Below are positions 24,661 through 32,426 of a stretch of DNA of 32,426 nucleotides, in pieces (position 1 is the stretch's first letter; each line of letters opens with the position of its first letter). A model generated the notes under the pieces. It saw only the letters and a list, made by a program, of their open reading frames with translations. It searched no databases and was not told the DNA's origin. Made by a program: the position numbers and the translations under genes. The DNA is from Leptolyngbyaceae cyanobacterium CSU_1_4 (GTDB lineage: Bacteria > Cyanobacteriota > Cyanobacteriia > Elainellales > Elainellaceae): the NCBI GenBank assembly GCA_012034615.1, contig JAAUPA010000021.1, forward strand, positions 1 to 32,426. The letters run 5' to 3'.

Positions 24661-25683
24661 TTATAGTTCTGAAGGGGCCAGAATGCCGAGACTGTCTTCT
24701 AGAAGGAGATGCAGAAGCAATCGCACTAGGTCTACCAATCCTAGGCGTACTTGGGCAAGTTCCAGGTTTTCCATCTTCACTTCGTTGAAAATCAGACAAT
24801 CAGCGTAAAAACAGCGAAAGGCTTGACTCAATTTGCTCATTTGCTTTAACGTCCTTGGGCGCTCAGAGAAATTACTGATTAAAGAAATCTCGTCTAAGCT
24901 TAGGCAGATTTGCTGAATTAATTGGCGCTCAGAGGGATGGGTACATCGAAGAAAAGCAGTTTCTCCTAGCCAAGGCAAAGGGTTAACAAGACCCTCCCCC
25001 CTTGGAAAATTGGCTAGCTGCACCAAACCTTGTTGCATTCCCAGCCGCAGCAGTGAGCAACATCGAGCATGGGCGTGCTGAGCCAGGAGTATGTCCGTGG
25101 AATTACGGAAGTCATTTTTACCATGCGTGATTCTACTCAAGGTTGAAGAGGAAGCAGTGGAATCACGCAGATGAATTTGAGGATTTTTGTCCCAGTTATT
25201 TATCTCAGGGGACAAACTTGTTAAATTCTGAAAGAAATAAATCAAAGTTTCTAACCATTTTGCTACTCCTTGATCCGAAAGATTGAGCGTCATCCAACCC
25301 GTCGAATTTACATCAAATGAAAAGCTTTTCCAGACGGATTGAAGAGGAGAAAATCGAGCCTCAGAATCATTCAATTCGCAGGTCTGAACAAGTGTCTGTA
25401 TAAGCTTTTGGGCTATTTCTGGCGCAGGTTGGCTCCAGGGTTTTTCTAAGAGGAGGGCGATCGCAGATACGTAGGAAATTTGAGTACGATTTGTAGTGAG
25501 CTTCACCGGGATTTCACTAGCAAGAGTGATCTGTGACGGCACTGGGTGAATTGATTTCAATATAAGGGATTCAGGCAAACTAACGGGCTGATTCTGTGCT
25601 TGAATGTTAACAGCCTCGTGTAGCTGATGCTTCACCAAAAGTTGTAGCCCAGGATAACTTGAAGAAAAGATGTTTAAACTCAC
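24661..25683 (-). CDS. Stand-alone DALR anticodon-binding-domain protein (ArgS C-terminus-like)
   Basis: A 340-aa protein whose C-terminal third resembles the DALR anticodon-binding domain of arginyl-tRNA synthetase. Segments are ILLAQHAHARCCSLLRLGMQQGL (compare the Ala-His-Ala-Arg helix of ArgS), FPEG-like spacing, HPSERQLIQQICLSLDEI, and the ending LAQVRLGLVDLVRLLLHLLLEDSLGI. The N-terminal two thirds lack the synthetase Rossmann core (no HIGH or KMSKS). It therefore cannot aminoacylate by itself; tRNA binding or a structural role is possible. Such proteins are annotated in other cyanobacteria, and no function is known to me. It is divergent from the Crp/Fnr regulator and convergent with NlpC/P60. 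The frame is intact. Confidence 0.75.
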   Translation of the reverse strand: MSLNIFSSSYPGLQLLVKHQLHEAVNIQAQNQPVSLPESLILKSIHPVPSQITLASEIPVKLTTNRTQISYVSAIALLLEKPWSQPAPEIAQKLIQTLVQTCELNDSEARFSPLQSVWKSFSFDVNSTGWMTLNLSDQGVAKWLETLIYFFQNLTSLSPEINNWDKNPQIHLRDSTASSSTLSRITHGKNDFRNSTDILLAQHAHARCCSLLRLGMQQGLVQLANFPRGEGLVNPLPWLGETAFLRCTHPSERQLIQQICLSLDEISLISNFSERPRTLKQMSKLSQAFRCFYADCLIFNEVKMENLELAQVRLGLVDLVRLLLHLLLEDSLGILAPSEL

Positions 25684-25991
25684 AGAAACACCCCTTTAAA
25701 GCTCCTAGAAATTACTGATTTTAGAGTATTCTACCGAGAAAAAATGAATATTTATTTGAAGGTAAAGTAAAGACAAAGGGAGGTAAAGATAAAAAAGACG
25801 TTAGGAAGTTGTCATTACGTAGATGTTTCCGTAGTTTCTCTCTACTCTATAGAAAAAATACAAAGCTAAACTTGTCTTACCCTAATGAATTGCTCCGAGC
25901 ATAGGGGTTAAGTCAGGCTTATCGCAAACAAGATCTCTAACCCTCAGTTCAGAATTCCCCCATCTCAACTGACTTCTATGGCTCCCTTCTT
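25684..25991. other. AT-rich divergent promoter region
   Basis: About 308 bp between the DALR-domain gene (minus) and the Crp/Fnr gene (plus). It is notably AT-rich, with purine-rich runs (GGTAAAGTAAAGAC, GGTAAAGATAAAAAAG). There is no ORF. I found no GTA-N8-TAC NtcA site and no TGTGA-N6-TCACA CRP site. Confidence 0.5.
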
Positions 25992-26693
25992 ATGTATTCA
26001 GTATCATCTCAACCTGAGAATTCTCGCCCTTTTCTAACCTGGCAACGGATTTTAGATTGGGCGCAGGAACATTACCGCTGTCGCACTTTTAACAAAGATG
26101 AGCGAATTCCGGCCCGTGCTGGTCTGCTTTATCTTGTTCAAAGAGGCTCTGTCCGTCTCGTTGGAGAGGCACAAGTAACGGCGAACACCAGTAGTTCTCG
26201 TGTTCCCCGGATTAATTCAGAAGAGGCTTTTTTGGGCTTTGTTGGCGCTGGGCAACCCTTTGAAATTGTGGCACAGTCACCTTTCAACCTTCAAAGCTTT
26301 GCCCACGTTGACCAAACTTCAGTGATCTGGCTCTACTGGCATGATTTAGACAACTGGCCTCACTTCCGTCGGGAAGTTTTGGATGCGTTTCGCTACCAGC
26401 ATCAGCGTAAGCTGTTGTGGCTAAGCACGTTAGGTCAACGGCGAACGATCGATCGCCTTCTTGGGTTTCTGACTCTCTTAATTGAGGAGTTTGGTGAACC
26501 CTGTGAGGCTGGCTACTGTTTGCCTTGGACATTGACCCATGCTCAAATTGGCAGCGCTATCGGTTCTACCCGGGTCACCGTCACTCGGCTCATGGGCAAG
26601 TTACGTCAGCGAGGGCTCATCCGCACCTACGGTGACAATCTGCTTTGTTTGCCTGCTGAAGCGGTTGTGCCCCAACGTCCGCAGCAACAATAG
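25992..26693 (+). CDS. Crp/Fnr-family transcriptional regulator
   Basis: A 233-aa regulator with an N-terminal cyclic-nucleotide-binding-like jelly roll (about residues 25-120: YLVQRGSVRLVGEA, FLGFVGAGQPFEIV) and a C-terminal winged helix-turn-helix (WTLTHAQIGSAIGSTRVTVTRLMGKLRQRGLI). Family resemblance is to the Crp/Fnr superfamily of cyanobacteria but not NtcA itself. The phosphate-binding cassette of true cAMP receptors (GExxxxxRxA) is not visible, so the effector is unknown. A linker helix (YQHQRKLLWLSTLGQRRTID) precedes the DNA-binding domain. It is monocistronic, closed by a strong terminator, with a divergent promoter shared with the DALR gene. Confidence 0.9.
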   Translation: MYSVSSQPENSRPFLTWQRILDWAQEHYRCRTFNKDERIPARAGLLYLVQRGSVRLVGEAQVTANTSSSRVPRINSEEAFLGFVGAGQPFEIVAQSPFNLQSFAHVDQTSVIWLYWHDLDNWPHFRREVLDAFRYQHQRKLLWLSTLGQRRTIDRLLGFLTLLIEEFGEPCEAGYCLPWTLTHAQIGSAIGSTRVTVTRLMGKLRQRGLIRTYGDNLLCLPAEAVVPQRPQQQ

Positions 26694-26715
26694 GTTTTGA
26701 AATAGACTCTTTGAG

Positions 26716-26771
26716 TTTGGACTTTGAATGTTGATGCCTGCGCATGAATATCCAAAGTCCAAATTGTTTTT
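26716..26771 (+). terminator. Rho-independent terminator of the Crp/Fnr gene
   Basis: TTTGGACTTTG (26716-26726) pairs perfectly over 11 bp with CAAAGTCCAAA (26753-26763), followed by TTGTTTTT. A second T-rich stretch lies close behind. It sits 23 bp after the stop. Confidence 0.85.
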
Positions 26772-26846
26772 GGAAATTTTATTTTTGAGGAAATACTTGA
26801 GAGTAAAGGGGAGCTCAGTTGAGCCCTAAGGTTCTTCTCAGTGATC

Positions 26847-28265
26847 CTACGGAGCAGGGACAAAGTCGTAGCCATAGCCCGATCGCCCGCCTGCCTGAAT
26901 CACGACAAGCTGCATCGGCTGATTGCGATCGCCCGATGGCAAAAATTTAACGGTGCCAGTTGCACCTTTAAACGTAAAACCGGGTTGAGCGATCGTTTGC
27001 AATAGGGTTTGGCGATCGCCCCCGCTCTTTAAACCTTCTACCAGCGTCATCGCAGCATCGTATGCCATTGCCGTCCGCCAGTTTACATCGCCGCCCCAAA
27101 GCTGACGGGACGCTTGGGCAAAAGGCGCATTGGGGTTCGACAACAAAATCCAAGGAACCGCCACAACCATCCCCACGGCTGATTCACCGGCTTGCAACAC
27201 TTTGGGGTTATACAAGCTGTCTCCCCCCAAAATTTGCAGCCGCTGCTGATTCGCTGCCATCACTTCTAGGGCTGGGGTAAGCGTGGCTGTATTGGCTGCC
27301 AAGACTAAGACCTGCGTGCCCTGCTGAGTGGCTTGTGCGACTGACTCGGCAGCTCTAAACGCCGGACTTGCCAAGTCATATTCAGCCACGATCGCGCCAC
27401 CATCGCTAGTTAACGCCGTTGTAAATTCTTCCTTAAGAGACTTGCTGTAAGAACTTTCAGAATTGTAATAAATTGCCGCATTTTGCTTTTGCAGCGTATT
27501 AAGCATATAGCGCGAAAGGGCAGAGGCGGTGAAGCGATCGCTAGGCACCGTTCGGTAGACTGCGTTCCCCAAGCTGGAAATTTGGACAGAGGTGCTTGTA
27601 GGTGAAATCATCACCAGTCCTCCCTTCTGATAAATGGCTCCGGCTGCCAGAGTCGCATCGCTGCCAAAATGCCCAATCACACCCAGCACTGAAGCATCTT
27701 GGACTAACGCAGTTGCCACGTCCTTCGACGTGTTAGGGTCGTTGTCATCGTTGACAATCAGCACCTTGAGCGGTGTGCCATTGATGCCGCCAGCCTGATT
27801 CACCTGAGACTGGGCTTGAGCCACCCCCCGCAAGACTTCTAAGGCAGGGTTGGTAGATTCGGTGGCAGGAACAGAGACCGCGATGGTGTAAGCCGTTTGA
27901 GCCCCGATTTTAGCGTTGTTCAGGTAAATCAAAGCTTCTGGATCATTGCGATCGTTTTGCAAAGCCGCTTGCAAAGAGGCGATCGCCCCTGACCAGTTTT
28001 GAGCCGCGATCGCCACCACCCCATTTTCTTGTTCAGTTGAAGCTCCCTCAACCACCAGCAGTTTCTCGCCCAAACTCAGCCGATCTTTAAGAGACAGAGA
28101 ATTATTAGGGTCAGAGTTAGCGTTAGGCACAATTGAAGCGGAACGAGGGGCTTCAGATTGACCTGCTCCGAAGCGATTGGCAAACCACCATAACCCGCCG
28201 CCAATGAGGGCTAAGGTCACCAACAGAGACACAATCAGGGCAGGCGTATCGTTTTTCTGAGACAT
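26847..28265 (-). CDS. Membrane-anchored LivJ-type substrate-binding protein
   Basis: A protein of about 472 aa starting at Met 28265 (MSQKNDTPALIV). An uncleaved-looking membrane helix (ALIVSLLVTLALIGGGLWWF) is followed by a short linker, a TPR-like pair of helices (WSGAIASLQAALQNDRNDPEALIYLNN), and a type-I periplasmic binding fold as in Leu/Ile/Val or amide receptors (Peripla_BP_6). Fold segments include IAVSVPATE, LEVLRGVAQAQSQVNQAGGI, VIGHFGSDATLAAG, LVMISPTSTSVQ, YRTVPSDRFTASALSRYML, and TAMAYDAAMTLVEGL. No permease genes are nearby, so a sensory role is likelier than transport. It lies 44 bp downstream of a Ser/Thr kinase gene on the same strand, an arrangement suggesting a ligand-sensing partner. 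Confidence 0.88.
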   Translation of the reverse strand: MSQKNDTPALIVSLLVTLALIGGGLWWFANRFGAGQSEAPRSASIVPNANSDPNNSLSLKDRLSLGEKLLVVEGASTEQENGVVAIAAQNWSGAIASLQAALQNDRNDPEALIYLNNAKIGAQTAYTIAVSVPATESTNPALEVLRGVAQAQSQVNQAGGINGTPLKVLIVNDDNDPNTSKDVATALVQDASVLGVIGHFGSDATLAAGAIYQKGGLVMISPTSTSVQISSLGNAVYRTVPSDRFTASALSRYMLNTLQKQNAAIYYNSESSYSKSLKEEFTTALTSDGGAIVAEYDLASPAFRAAESVAQATQQGTQVLVLAANTATLTPALEVMAANQQRLQILGGDSLYNPKVLQAGESAVGMVVAVPWILLSNPNAPFAQASRQLWGGDVNWRTAMAYDAAMTLVEGLKSGGDRQTLLQTIAQPGFTFKGATGTVKFLPSGDRNQPMQLVVIQAGGRSGYGYDFVPAP

Positions 28266-28309
28266 GGAAGGTTCAGGATCGACAGAATCATACAAGCCCA
28301 GATTAGCGC

Positions 28310-29805
28310 CTAAAACAGCCGAGAGAGCAAATTGTAAATTAGACGAAATACGGTTGCCACTGCCACGGCAATTAGTGCTGAGAAAACGGACACTAACAAA
28401 ATCACCGCAGTTGGCGTTCCTATCCCTCCTAAGGTGCTAACGATCCCGCTTAAAAAAGGAACAAACAGAACCAATGCCAGCGTAATGGCGGCAATAATCA
28501 TCAAATCAACTTTCTCAATCCAGCGCCGCGATTGGGCAAAAACCATGGCACCCAGCACTGCCACCAAAACCAGCCAAAAGCTAGGATTGAGGGCAGTCTC
28601 AAGAGGCTAGCCAGGGCGATCGCCAACAATCCTCCCTCAAAACCGGTAAAGGCAGCCCCGCCCAAAATTTCTAACGTTGAAAAAGAACGGCGTTGAATGA
28701 CGGGTGCGGGTGCAGGCGGCGGCGCGGTGGGTGCAGGCGGCGCGGCAGGAGCAGGTTTAGAGGCAACAGGAGCAGGGGTAGGACGGGAGGCAGGACGGGA
28801 GGCAGGACTGGAGGCAGGTGCGGGTTTGGGCGCGATCGGGGGCGGCGAGTTCGTTGTTTGTAGGGCGGCAACCACCTCATCTGCGGATTGAAACCGCTGG
28901 CTAGGAGTGGGCAACAGCATTCGGTCAAACACTTGGGCAAGGCGATCGCTAACCTTAACTTCCGATCGCCACTTCCAGCTATTGCTGTAGGCATCATAAA
29001 GTTCGCTAGGGTCTTTTGCCGTCAGCAGCATCAGACAAGTCACTGCCAACGCATACAAATCTGTGGCTGGATAGACCACACTGCCCTGCATTTGCTCTGG
29101 CGGCGCAAACCCCATTGAGTAAATACCCGTAGAGGCTCTACCCGCTTTCCCTGCCAGCGGAGCCGTTGTGACTTGCTTAACCGCTCCAAAATCGAGTAGA
29201 TAAAACCGCCCATCCCGGCGACGCATAATGTTTGAGGGCTTGATATCTCGATGAATGGAGCCGTTCTCATGGACAAACTTCAGCACCTTCAAGATTTCTT
29301 CTAGCAGCTCAGTCACCCCTGCCTCAGAAAACTTGCCCTTCTGAGCCAGCTCTTCTTCCATATTCTGCCCGTCAATAAATTCTTGGACGAGGTAGAAAAA
29401 GCGATCGGGCTTACTGGCGTTGCGGTTCGGCACATCTAGGTCGAAAAAAGCTAAAAGATCAGGAATTTGCGGATGGTTGCCCAGTTGCTCTAAAACCTGT
29501 CCTTCTCGCTCAAATAAACTGTGTGCCAATTGCAGTTGATCCGGAGATAAATCGCCTGAAGGCTGGAATTGCTTGACCACACACTGACGCATGGCAGGCG
29601 TGTAGCGATCGCGCGCTAAATACGCCGCCCCAAAACCGCCCTGACCCAATAGGCGCACTGGCAAATATCGCCCCAACAGCATTAGCGGCATTCCACAAGT
29701 CGTGCAAAACTTCTGTTGAATGGTTTTGAGGGTCGTCAGATCATCTAAATCTGCAAAATGATTGACAGGACGAGGACAACTCGGACGAGTGCAGCAAATT
29801 TCCAT
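28310..29805 (-). CDS. Ser/Thr protein kinase with Cys-rich N-terminus and C-terminal membrane helices, one frameshift
   Basis: A eukaryotic-type kinase: Cys-rich N-terminus (CC at 4-5, C10, C34, C37; a zinc-ribbon-like four-Cys element seen on many cyanobacterial kinases), glycine loop LLGQGGFGAAYLA, Lys78 in CVVKQF, HRDIKPSN (185-192), LLDFGAVKQ and APPEQM. A Pro/Ala-rich linker (residues about 325-370) precedes the C-terminal hydrophobic region. The track ORF ends in an artefactual tail. With one A/T base restored near 28598-28602 it continues LLKTALNPSFWLVLVAVLGA into the 85-aa ORF, giving several membrane helices and an end at 28310. Repaired length is about 498 aa. Co-transcribed with the substrate-binding protein downstream. 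Phosphorylation targets unknown. Confidence 0.88.
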
Positions 29806-29883
29806 AAGAGTGCATACGGGCGAAGAGGAGCGCTTAAATTCAGTCCACCCAGCTCAAGATTGCACATTCAGGCGCATCGCCTA

Positions 29884-29909
29884 ACAGTGTACCGCTACAG
29901 TGTATCGCT
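29884..29909. repeat. 13-bp tandem duplication upstream of the kinase
   Basis: ACAGTGTACCGCT (29884-29896) is followed directly by ACAGTGTATCGCT (29897-29909), about 80 bp upstream of the kinase start in the spacer after rbcR. Confidence 0.85.
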
Positions 29910-29996
29910 TAACCGGGCATTGCCTCAGGGGCATGGGTCTCACCCGGCATTCCCCACCAAGCATCAGCCTCGCCCCCTATCGCCTAACTCTATTGC

Positions 29997-30988
29997 CTAA
30001 GTGGTCTCCAGAGTCAGGGGAGCCAGAGATTCGGGCTTAGCACCATTTTCTTCGGGCGGGGCAGGTTGATAAGTAGCAAACTGGGGCAAAATCTCAGCAG
30101 TAAACGCTTCAGCCGCCTTAGATCGATAGCGATTTGGGTTAACAATGACTGATAAAGTCCGGTTAACGATCACCCCTTCAATCCGTGAGCGATGCAGCAC
30201 GCCCATCTGCAACTCCTTTTCAATGGCAGAAATAGAGACAAAGGCAGCGCCCAAGCCCGCCTGGACTGCATTCTTAATTGCTTCAATGGTGTTGAGTTCC
30301 ATTTCAATCTTCAGCCGTCGGGTGTCAATGCCGCAGCGGGTCAACACTTGGTCAATAACTTTACGAATGGTGGATTGAGAGTCTAGGGCAATGAACTGGA
30401 GTTTGTACAAATCGTCTTTTCAATTTGTCCGGCTCGTGCCAAGGGATGAAATACGGGCAGGATCAGTGCCATTTCATCCTCGGCATAGGGAATAATATCG
30501 AGAGAATCGTGGAGCTCAGGGGGGATTTCGCCGCCAATAATGGCTAAATCAATTTGTCCATTCGCCACGCTCCAGGCAGTGCGCCGGGTGGAGTGAACAT
30601 GAAGTTGCACGGCTACGTCAGGATATTTTTGGCGGAATAGCCCAAGCATTCGGGGTAATAGATAGGTGCCTGTGGTTTGGCTAGCGCCGACAATTAGGGT
30701 GCCGCCTTGCAGATTTTGTAAGTCTTCGATCGCCCGACAGGTTTCTTGACATAGGCTGAGAATGCGATCGCCATAGCTCAGCAGTAAATGCCCCGCTTCG
30801 GTCAACTGAGCCCGTCTACCGCCCCGGTCAAACAGCGGTACATCGAGCTGTCGTTCTAGGTTTTGCACCTGAAGACTGACGGCGGGTTGAGACACATACA
30901 GACTATCAGCAGCTCGCTTAAAACTTCCTTCAGCGGCGATCGCCTTAAGAATGCGTAACTGATCCAAAGTAAAAGGAAGATCAGACAT
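29997..30988 (-). CDS. rbcR: LysR-type regulator RbcR (Ycf30), one frameshift
   Basis: A LysR regulator closely resembling cyanobacterial RbcR, controller of RuBisCO genes responsive to carbon metabolites. The start is ATG 30988 ([17 protein letters not shown]); the track's longer start is unlikely. The winged helix is [20 protein letters not shown], followed by [12 protein letters not shown] and the effector domain ([48 protein letters not shown]). The frame breaks at the TTTT 30417-30420 (minus AAAA). One more A gives [16 protein letters not shown] and joins the C-terminal ORF ([39 protein letters not shown]). Repaired length is about 330 aa, normal. The usual neighbour ndhF is not seen in this window. 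Confidence 0.93.
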
Positions 30989-31188
30989 ATCTAAATTTAA
31001 TCTGAAACGAAACGGAAGCCCGACAACAAAATAGATAAACGGTGCTTGACAGATCACAGCATGACCGGCAACAGGCTGAGCCAAACATTTTGCCCGACTG
31101 AGGCGAATCACGGTTGACCTTATCACTTTACCTCCCTTGAGGCTTTTGACGAACTAACGGACATTTGATAAGGCTAATATTTACTTTT

Positions 31189-31212
31189 ATTGAGTAATGG
31201 ATTGAGTGATGC
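31189..31212. repeat. 12-bp tandem duplication
   Basis: ATTGAGTAATGG (31189-31200) and ATTGAGTGATGC (31201-31212) follow one another with two mismatches in the rbcR upstream spacer. Confidence 0.75.
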
Positions 31213-31232
31213 AGCGATTAGTTCAGTCATTA

Positions 31233-31262
31233 TCCAAATTGAGAAGCTCCAAATTGAGAGGC
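31233..31262. repeat. 15-bp tandem duplication
   Basis: TCCAAATTGAGAAGC (31233-31247) is followed directly by TCCAAATTGAGAGGC (31248-31262), one mismatch. Confidence 0.9.
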
Positions 31263-31465
31263 TGAAGTTAGTGAAGCGCCCCTTCATCCAATCCAGCGAT
31301 TGTGAATCTAGCAATTGTATCTGAAACGCCTGATAGATTGGGTTGTTCCGGTTCGTCCTTGAGCCGGTTTATAAAGCCCGTATGAAGCACGATCGCCTTG
31401 CTTTTGCGGGTATTATCCGTACCTATGCCGTAACCTACACAATGGAGAGTTTTTAGAGCATTTTT

Positions 31466-32239
31466 ATGAAGCAAGAAGCGATCCAAAATTTCTTGAACTT
31501 GCCGGGGTTGGGAGGAGTTGCCCTTTTAAATGGGCGATCGCGTCCTTATTTTCATGGATTTCGTCAGACTCTCAACGATCATCAACGCAAAGCCCTCGCC
31601 CAAGGCATTCAGCAGGTTATCGATACCACACCCACCGAGTTTGAAAGTTTCGAGTTCCGCTTCAGCGATCATCAAGTTTATGTTTATAAGCTGGACTATG
31701 GCATGACCCTATTGGTCGTGGTGCATCCTGACCAGGTGCTAGCCGATTCCTATGCCCAGATTGTTGCAGAGGTCAAAGATATTTTGAAAGCTGAGGAAGA
31801 ACGCGCGATCGCCACCTTTCAAACCCTTGCTGCCCAGTCCATGCCTTCCACTCCTTCCGGCTTCACCCAAAGCCCCATAACCCTGATCCAACCTCCTGAC
31901 CCGACGATCAGCCTGAAGGAAGCGCTGAGCGCCATGAACCATTTTAGTAAACTTGCGGCTCAGTATTTGGGCATTATAGTGGTCACCAATTACTGGAAAA
32001 CTAGCCGTCCTGAAGCAGACTGGATGCAGCTATTTCAGGTCGAGCGATCGGCTGAAGTGATCTTTTTAGAACCAGTTGCCGCTGATGCGCTGACGCTGAC
32101 CCCAGAGCAACAGGAGTTGCTGCAAGCCTGGGTGGCTGCTTTCATTAAACGATGCGCTCAAGTCATTCGTGACTTTCCTAAAAGGGCTAGACAGATGCCC
32201 CTGAGCGATCGCCAAAAAACCATTCTACCGCCTGAATAA
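31466..32239 (+). CDS. Conserved cyanobacterial protein, roadblock-like N-terminus, ferredoxin-linked
   Basis: A 257-aa soluble protein. The N-terminal 90 residues (LPGLGGVALLNGRSRPYFHGF, FEFRFSDHQVYVYKLDYGMTLLVVV) have the strand-turn pattern of roadblock/LC7-like domains, though this is by appearance only. A charged helix (VAEVKDILKAEEERAI) and a Pro-rich linker lead to a C-terminal helical part (SAMNHFSKLAAQYLGIIVVTNYWK, LTPEQQELLQAWVAAFIKRC). No membrane segments. The frame is intact. The downstream ferredoxin gene starts 34 bp later on the same strand, so they are probably co-transcribed and may act together in redox signalling. Function unknown. Confidence 0.75.
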   Translation: MKQEAIQNFLNLPGLGGVALLNGRSRPYFHGFRQTLNDHQRKALAQGIQQVIDTTPTEFESFEFRFSDHQVYVYKLDYGMTLLVVVHPDQVLADSYAQIVAEVKDILKAEEERAIATFQTLAAQSMPSTPSGFTQSPITLIQPPDPTISLKEALSAMNHFSKLAAQYLGIIVVTNYWKTSRPEADWMQLFQVERSAEVIFLEPVAADALTLTPEQQELLQAWVAAFIKRCAQVIRDFPKRARQMPLSDRQKTILPPE

Positions 32240-32273
32240 ACCTCGTCTTAACTACCCTGGAGAATTAGACTGA

Positions 32274-32426
32274 ATGGCTAAAACTGTCAGATTAGAACCG
32301 ATCGCCCAAGAAACGTCTGTTGCAACCAACGACAACCTCCTGTCAGTTTTGCTGAACAAAGACCTAGATGTTTTGCGAGAATGCGGCGGACGCGGCATGT
32401 GCGCCACCTGCCATATCTATATCAAG
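32274..32426 (+). CDS. 2Fe-2S ferredoxin, truncated by window edge
   Basis: The first 51 codons of a [2Fe-2S] ferredoxin-type protein: ATG at 32274 with GGAG upstream, MAKTVRLEPIAQETSVATND, then LRECGGRGMCATCHIYIK. The Cys-x5-Cys-x2-Cys cluster ligands are visible, and the fourth Cys should lie beyond the edge. The motif (RECGGRGMCATC) differs from plant-type photosynthetic ferredoxin (CRAGACSTC) and fits a low-abundance or adrenodoxin-like ferredoxin. Not listed in the ORF track because no stop is present. It follows the 257-aa protein closely, which suggests co-expression. Electron partner unknown. Confidence 0.9.
   Translation, partial: MAKTVRLEPIAQETSVATNDNLLSVLLNKDLDVLRECGGRGMCATCHIYIK

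Larger units (their letters stand above)
30989..31465. other. 477-bp divergent intergenic region with two tandem duplications
   Basis: The spacer lies between rbcR (minus) and the 257-aa gene (plus). It holds two short tandem duplications, at 31189-31212 and 31233-31262, which flank the likely promoter area. The minus ORF 31268-31486 is not convincing. I found no full ATTA-N7-TAAT-type RbcR site, though the region is the natural place for autoregulation. Confidence 0.5.

Noticed and set aside
1-32426. Calling the broken genes pseudogenes
   Set aside because: Breaks are single-base, mostly in homopolymers, with the whole rest of each protein conserved, including essential genes; read error is likelier than decay.
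1-32426. tRNA, rRNA or prophage genes
   Set aside because: I looked for T-loop GGTTCRAAT motifs, rRNA signatures and phage structural proteins and saw none.

Overview
The window is cyanobacterial chromosome. HIP1 octamers (GCGATCGC) and near-matches recur throughout, often read in frame as Ala-Ile-Ala. The gene content includes families found essentially only in oxygenic phototrophs or cyanobacteria: a GUN4 tetrapyrrole regulator, the LysR regulator RbcR, DUF2605 and DUF2973 proteins, an EbsA-like pilus protein, a DesC acyl-lipid desaturase and a ThrRS without a TGS domain. A filamentous Leptolyngbya-like host is a guess; the sequence does not settle the genus.

Layout. 1-5.4 kb: edge-truncated TPR gene, a PLP enzyme of the aluminium-resistance/methionine-gamma-lyase-like family, desC (+), a Uma2 nuclease, and a ProA-like protein behind a small zinc-ribbon membrane protein. 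5.7-10.6 kb (all +): a small hypothetical, a SpoIID-domain wall protein followed by ddl, and two small membrane proteins. 10.7-18.6 kb: DUF2605/DUF2973 pair divergent from thrS, a family 2 glycosyltransferase, icd with a 13-bp tandem-repeat array upstream, gun4, and an HI0933-type flavoprotein. 18.7-22.7 kb is the accessory part: ebsA, a complete IS200/IS605 element (tnpB and tnpA divergent), a structured region that may be 6S RNA, a TIR-domain protein and an overlapping single-pass membrane protein. 22.7-32.4 kb: class-A-beta-lactamase-like serine hydrolase divergent from an NlpC/P60 peptidase, a stand-alone DALR-domain protein divergent from a Crp/Fnr regulator, a Ser/Thr kinase plus periplasmic-binding-protein operon, rbcR, and a conserved protein followed by a 2Fe-2S ferredoxin cut by the right edge.

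How the genes fit together. Cell-wall functions recur (SpoIID, Ddl, serine hydrolase, NlpC/P60), as do photosynthesis and carbon/nitrogen functions (GUN4, RbcR, Icd, DesC, ferredoxin). Most are independent housekeeping units. The best operon-like pairs are spoIID-ddl, the zinc-ribbon protein with the ProA-like protein, kinase-PBP, TIR-membrane protein and the 257-aa protein with ferredoxin.

A dominant technical feature is that about 14 reading frames are broken by a single-base indel, mostly in a homopolymer. They include genes expected to be indispensable (thrS, ddl, rbcR). I treat them as probable sequencing or assembly errors and give repaired gene extents, so several coordinates differ from the ORF track. 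The other genome-wide pattern is a set of short (12-28 bp) imperfect tandem duplications, mainly in intergenic spacers. The most interesting biological candidate is the TIR/membrane-protein module beside the IS element.
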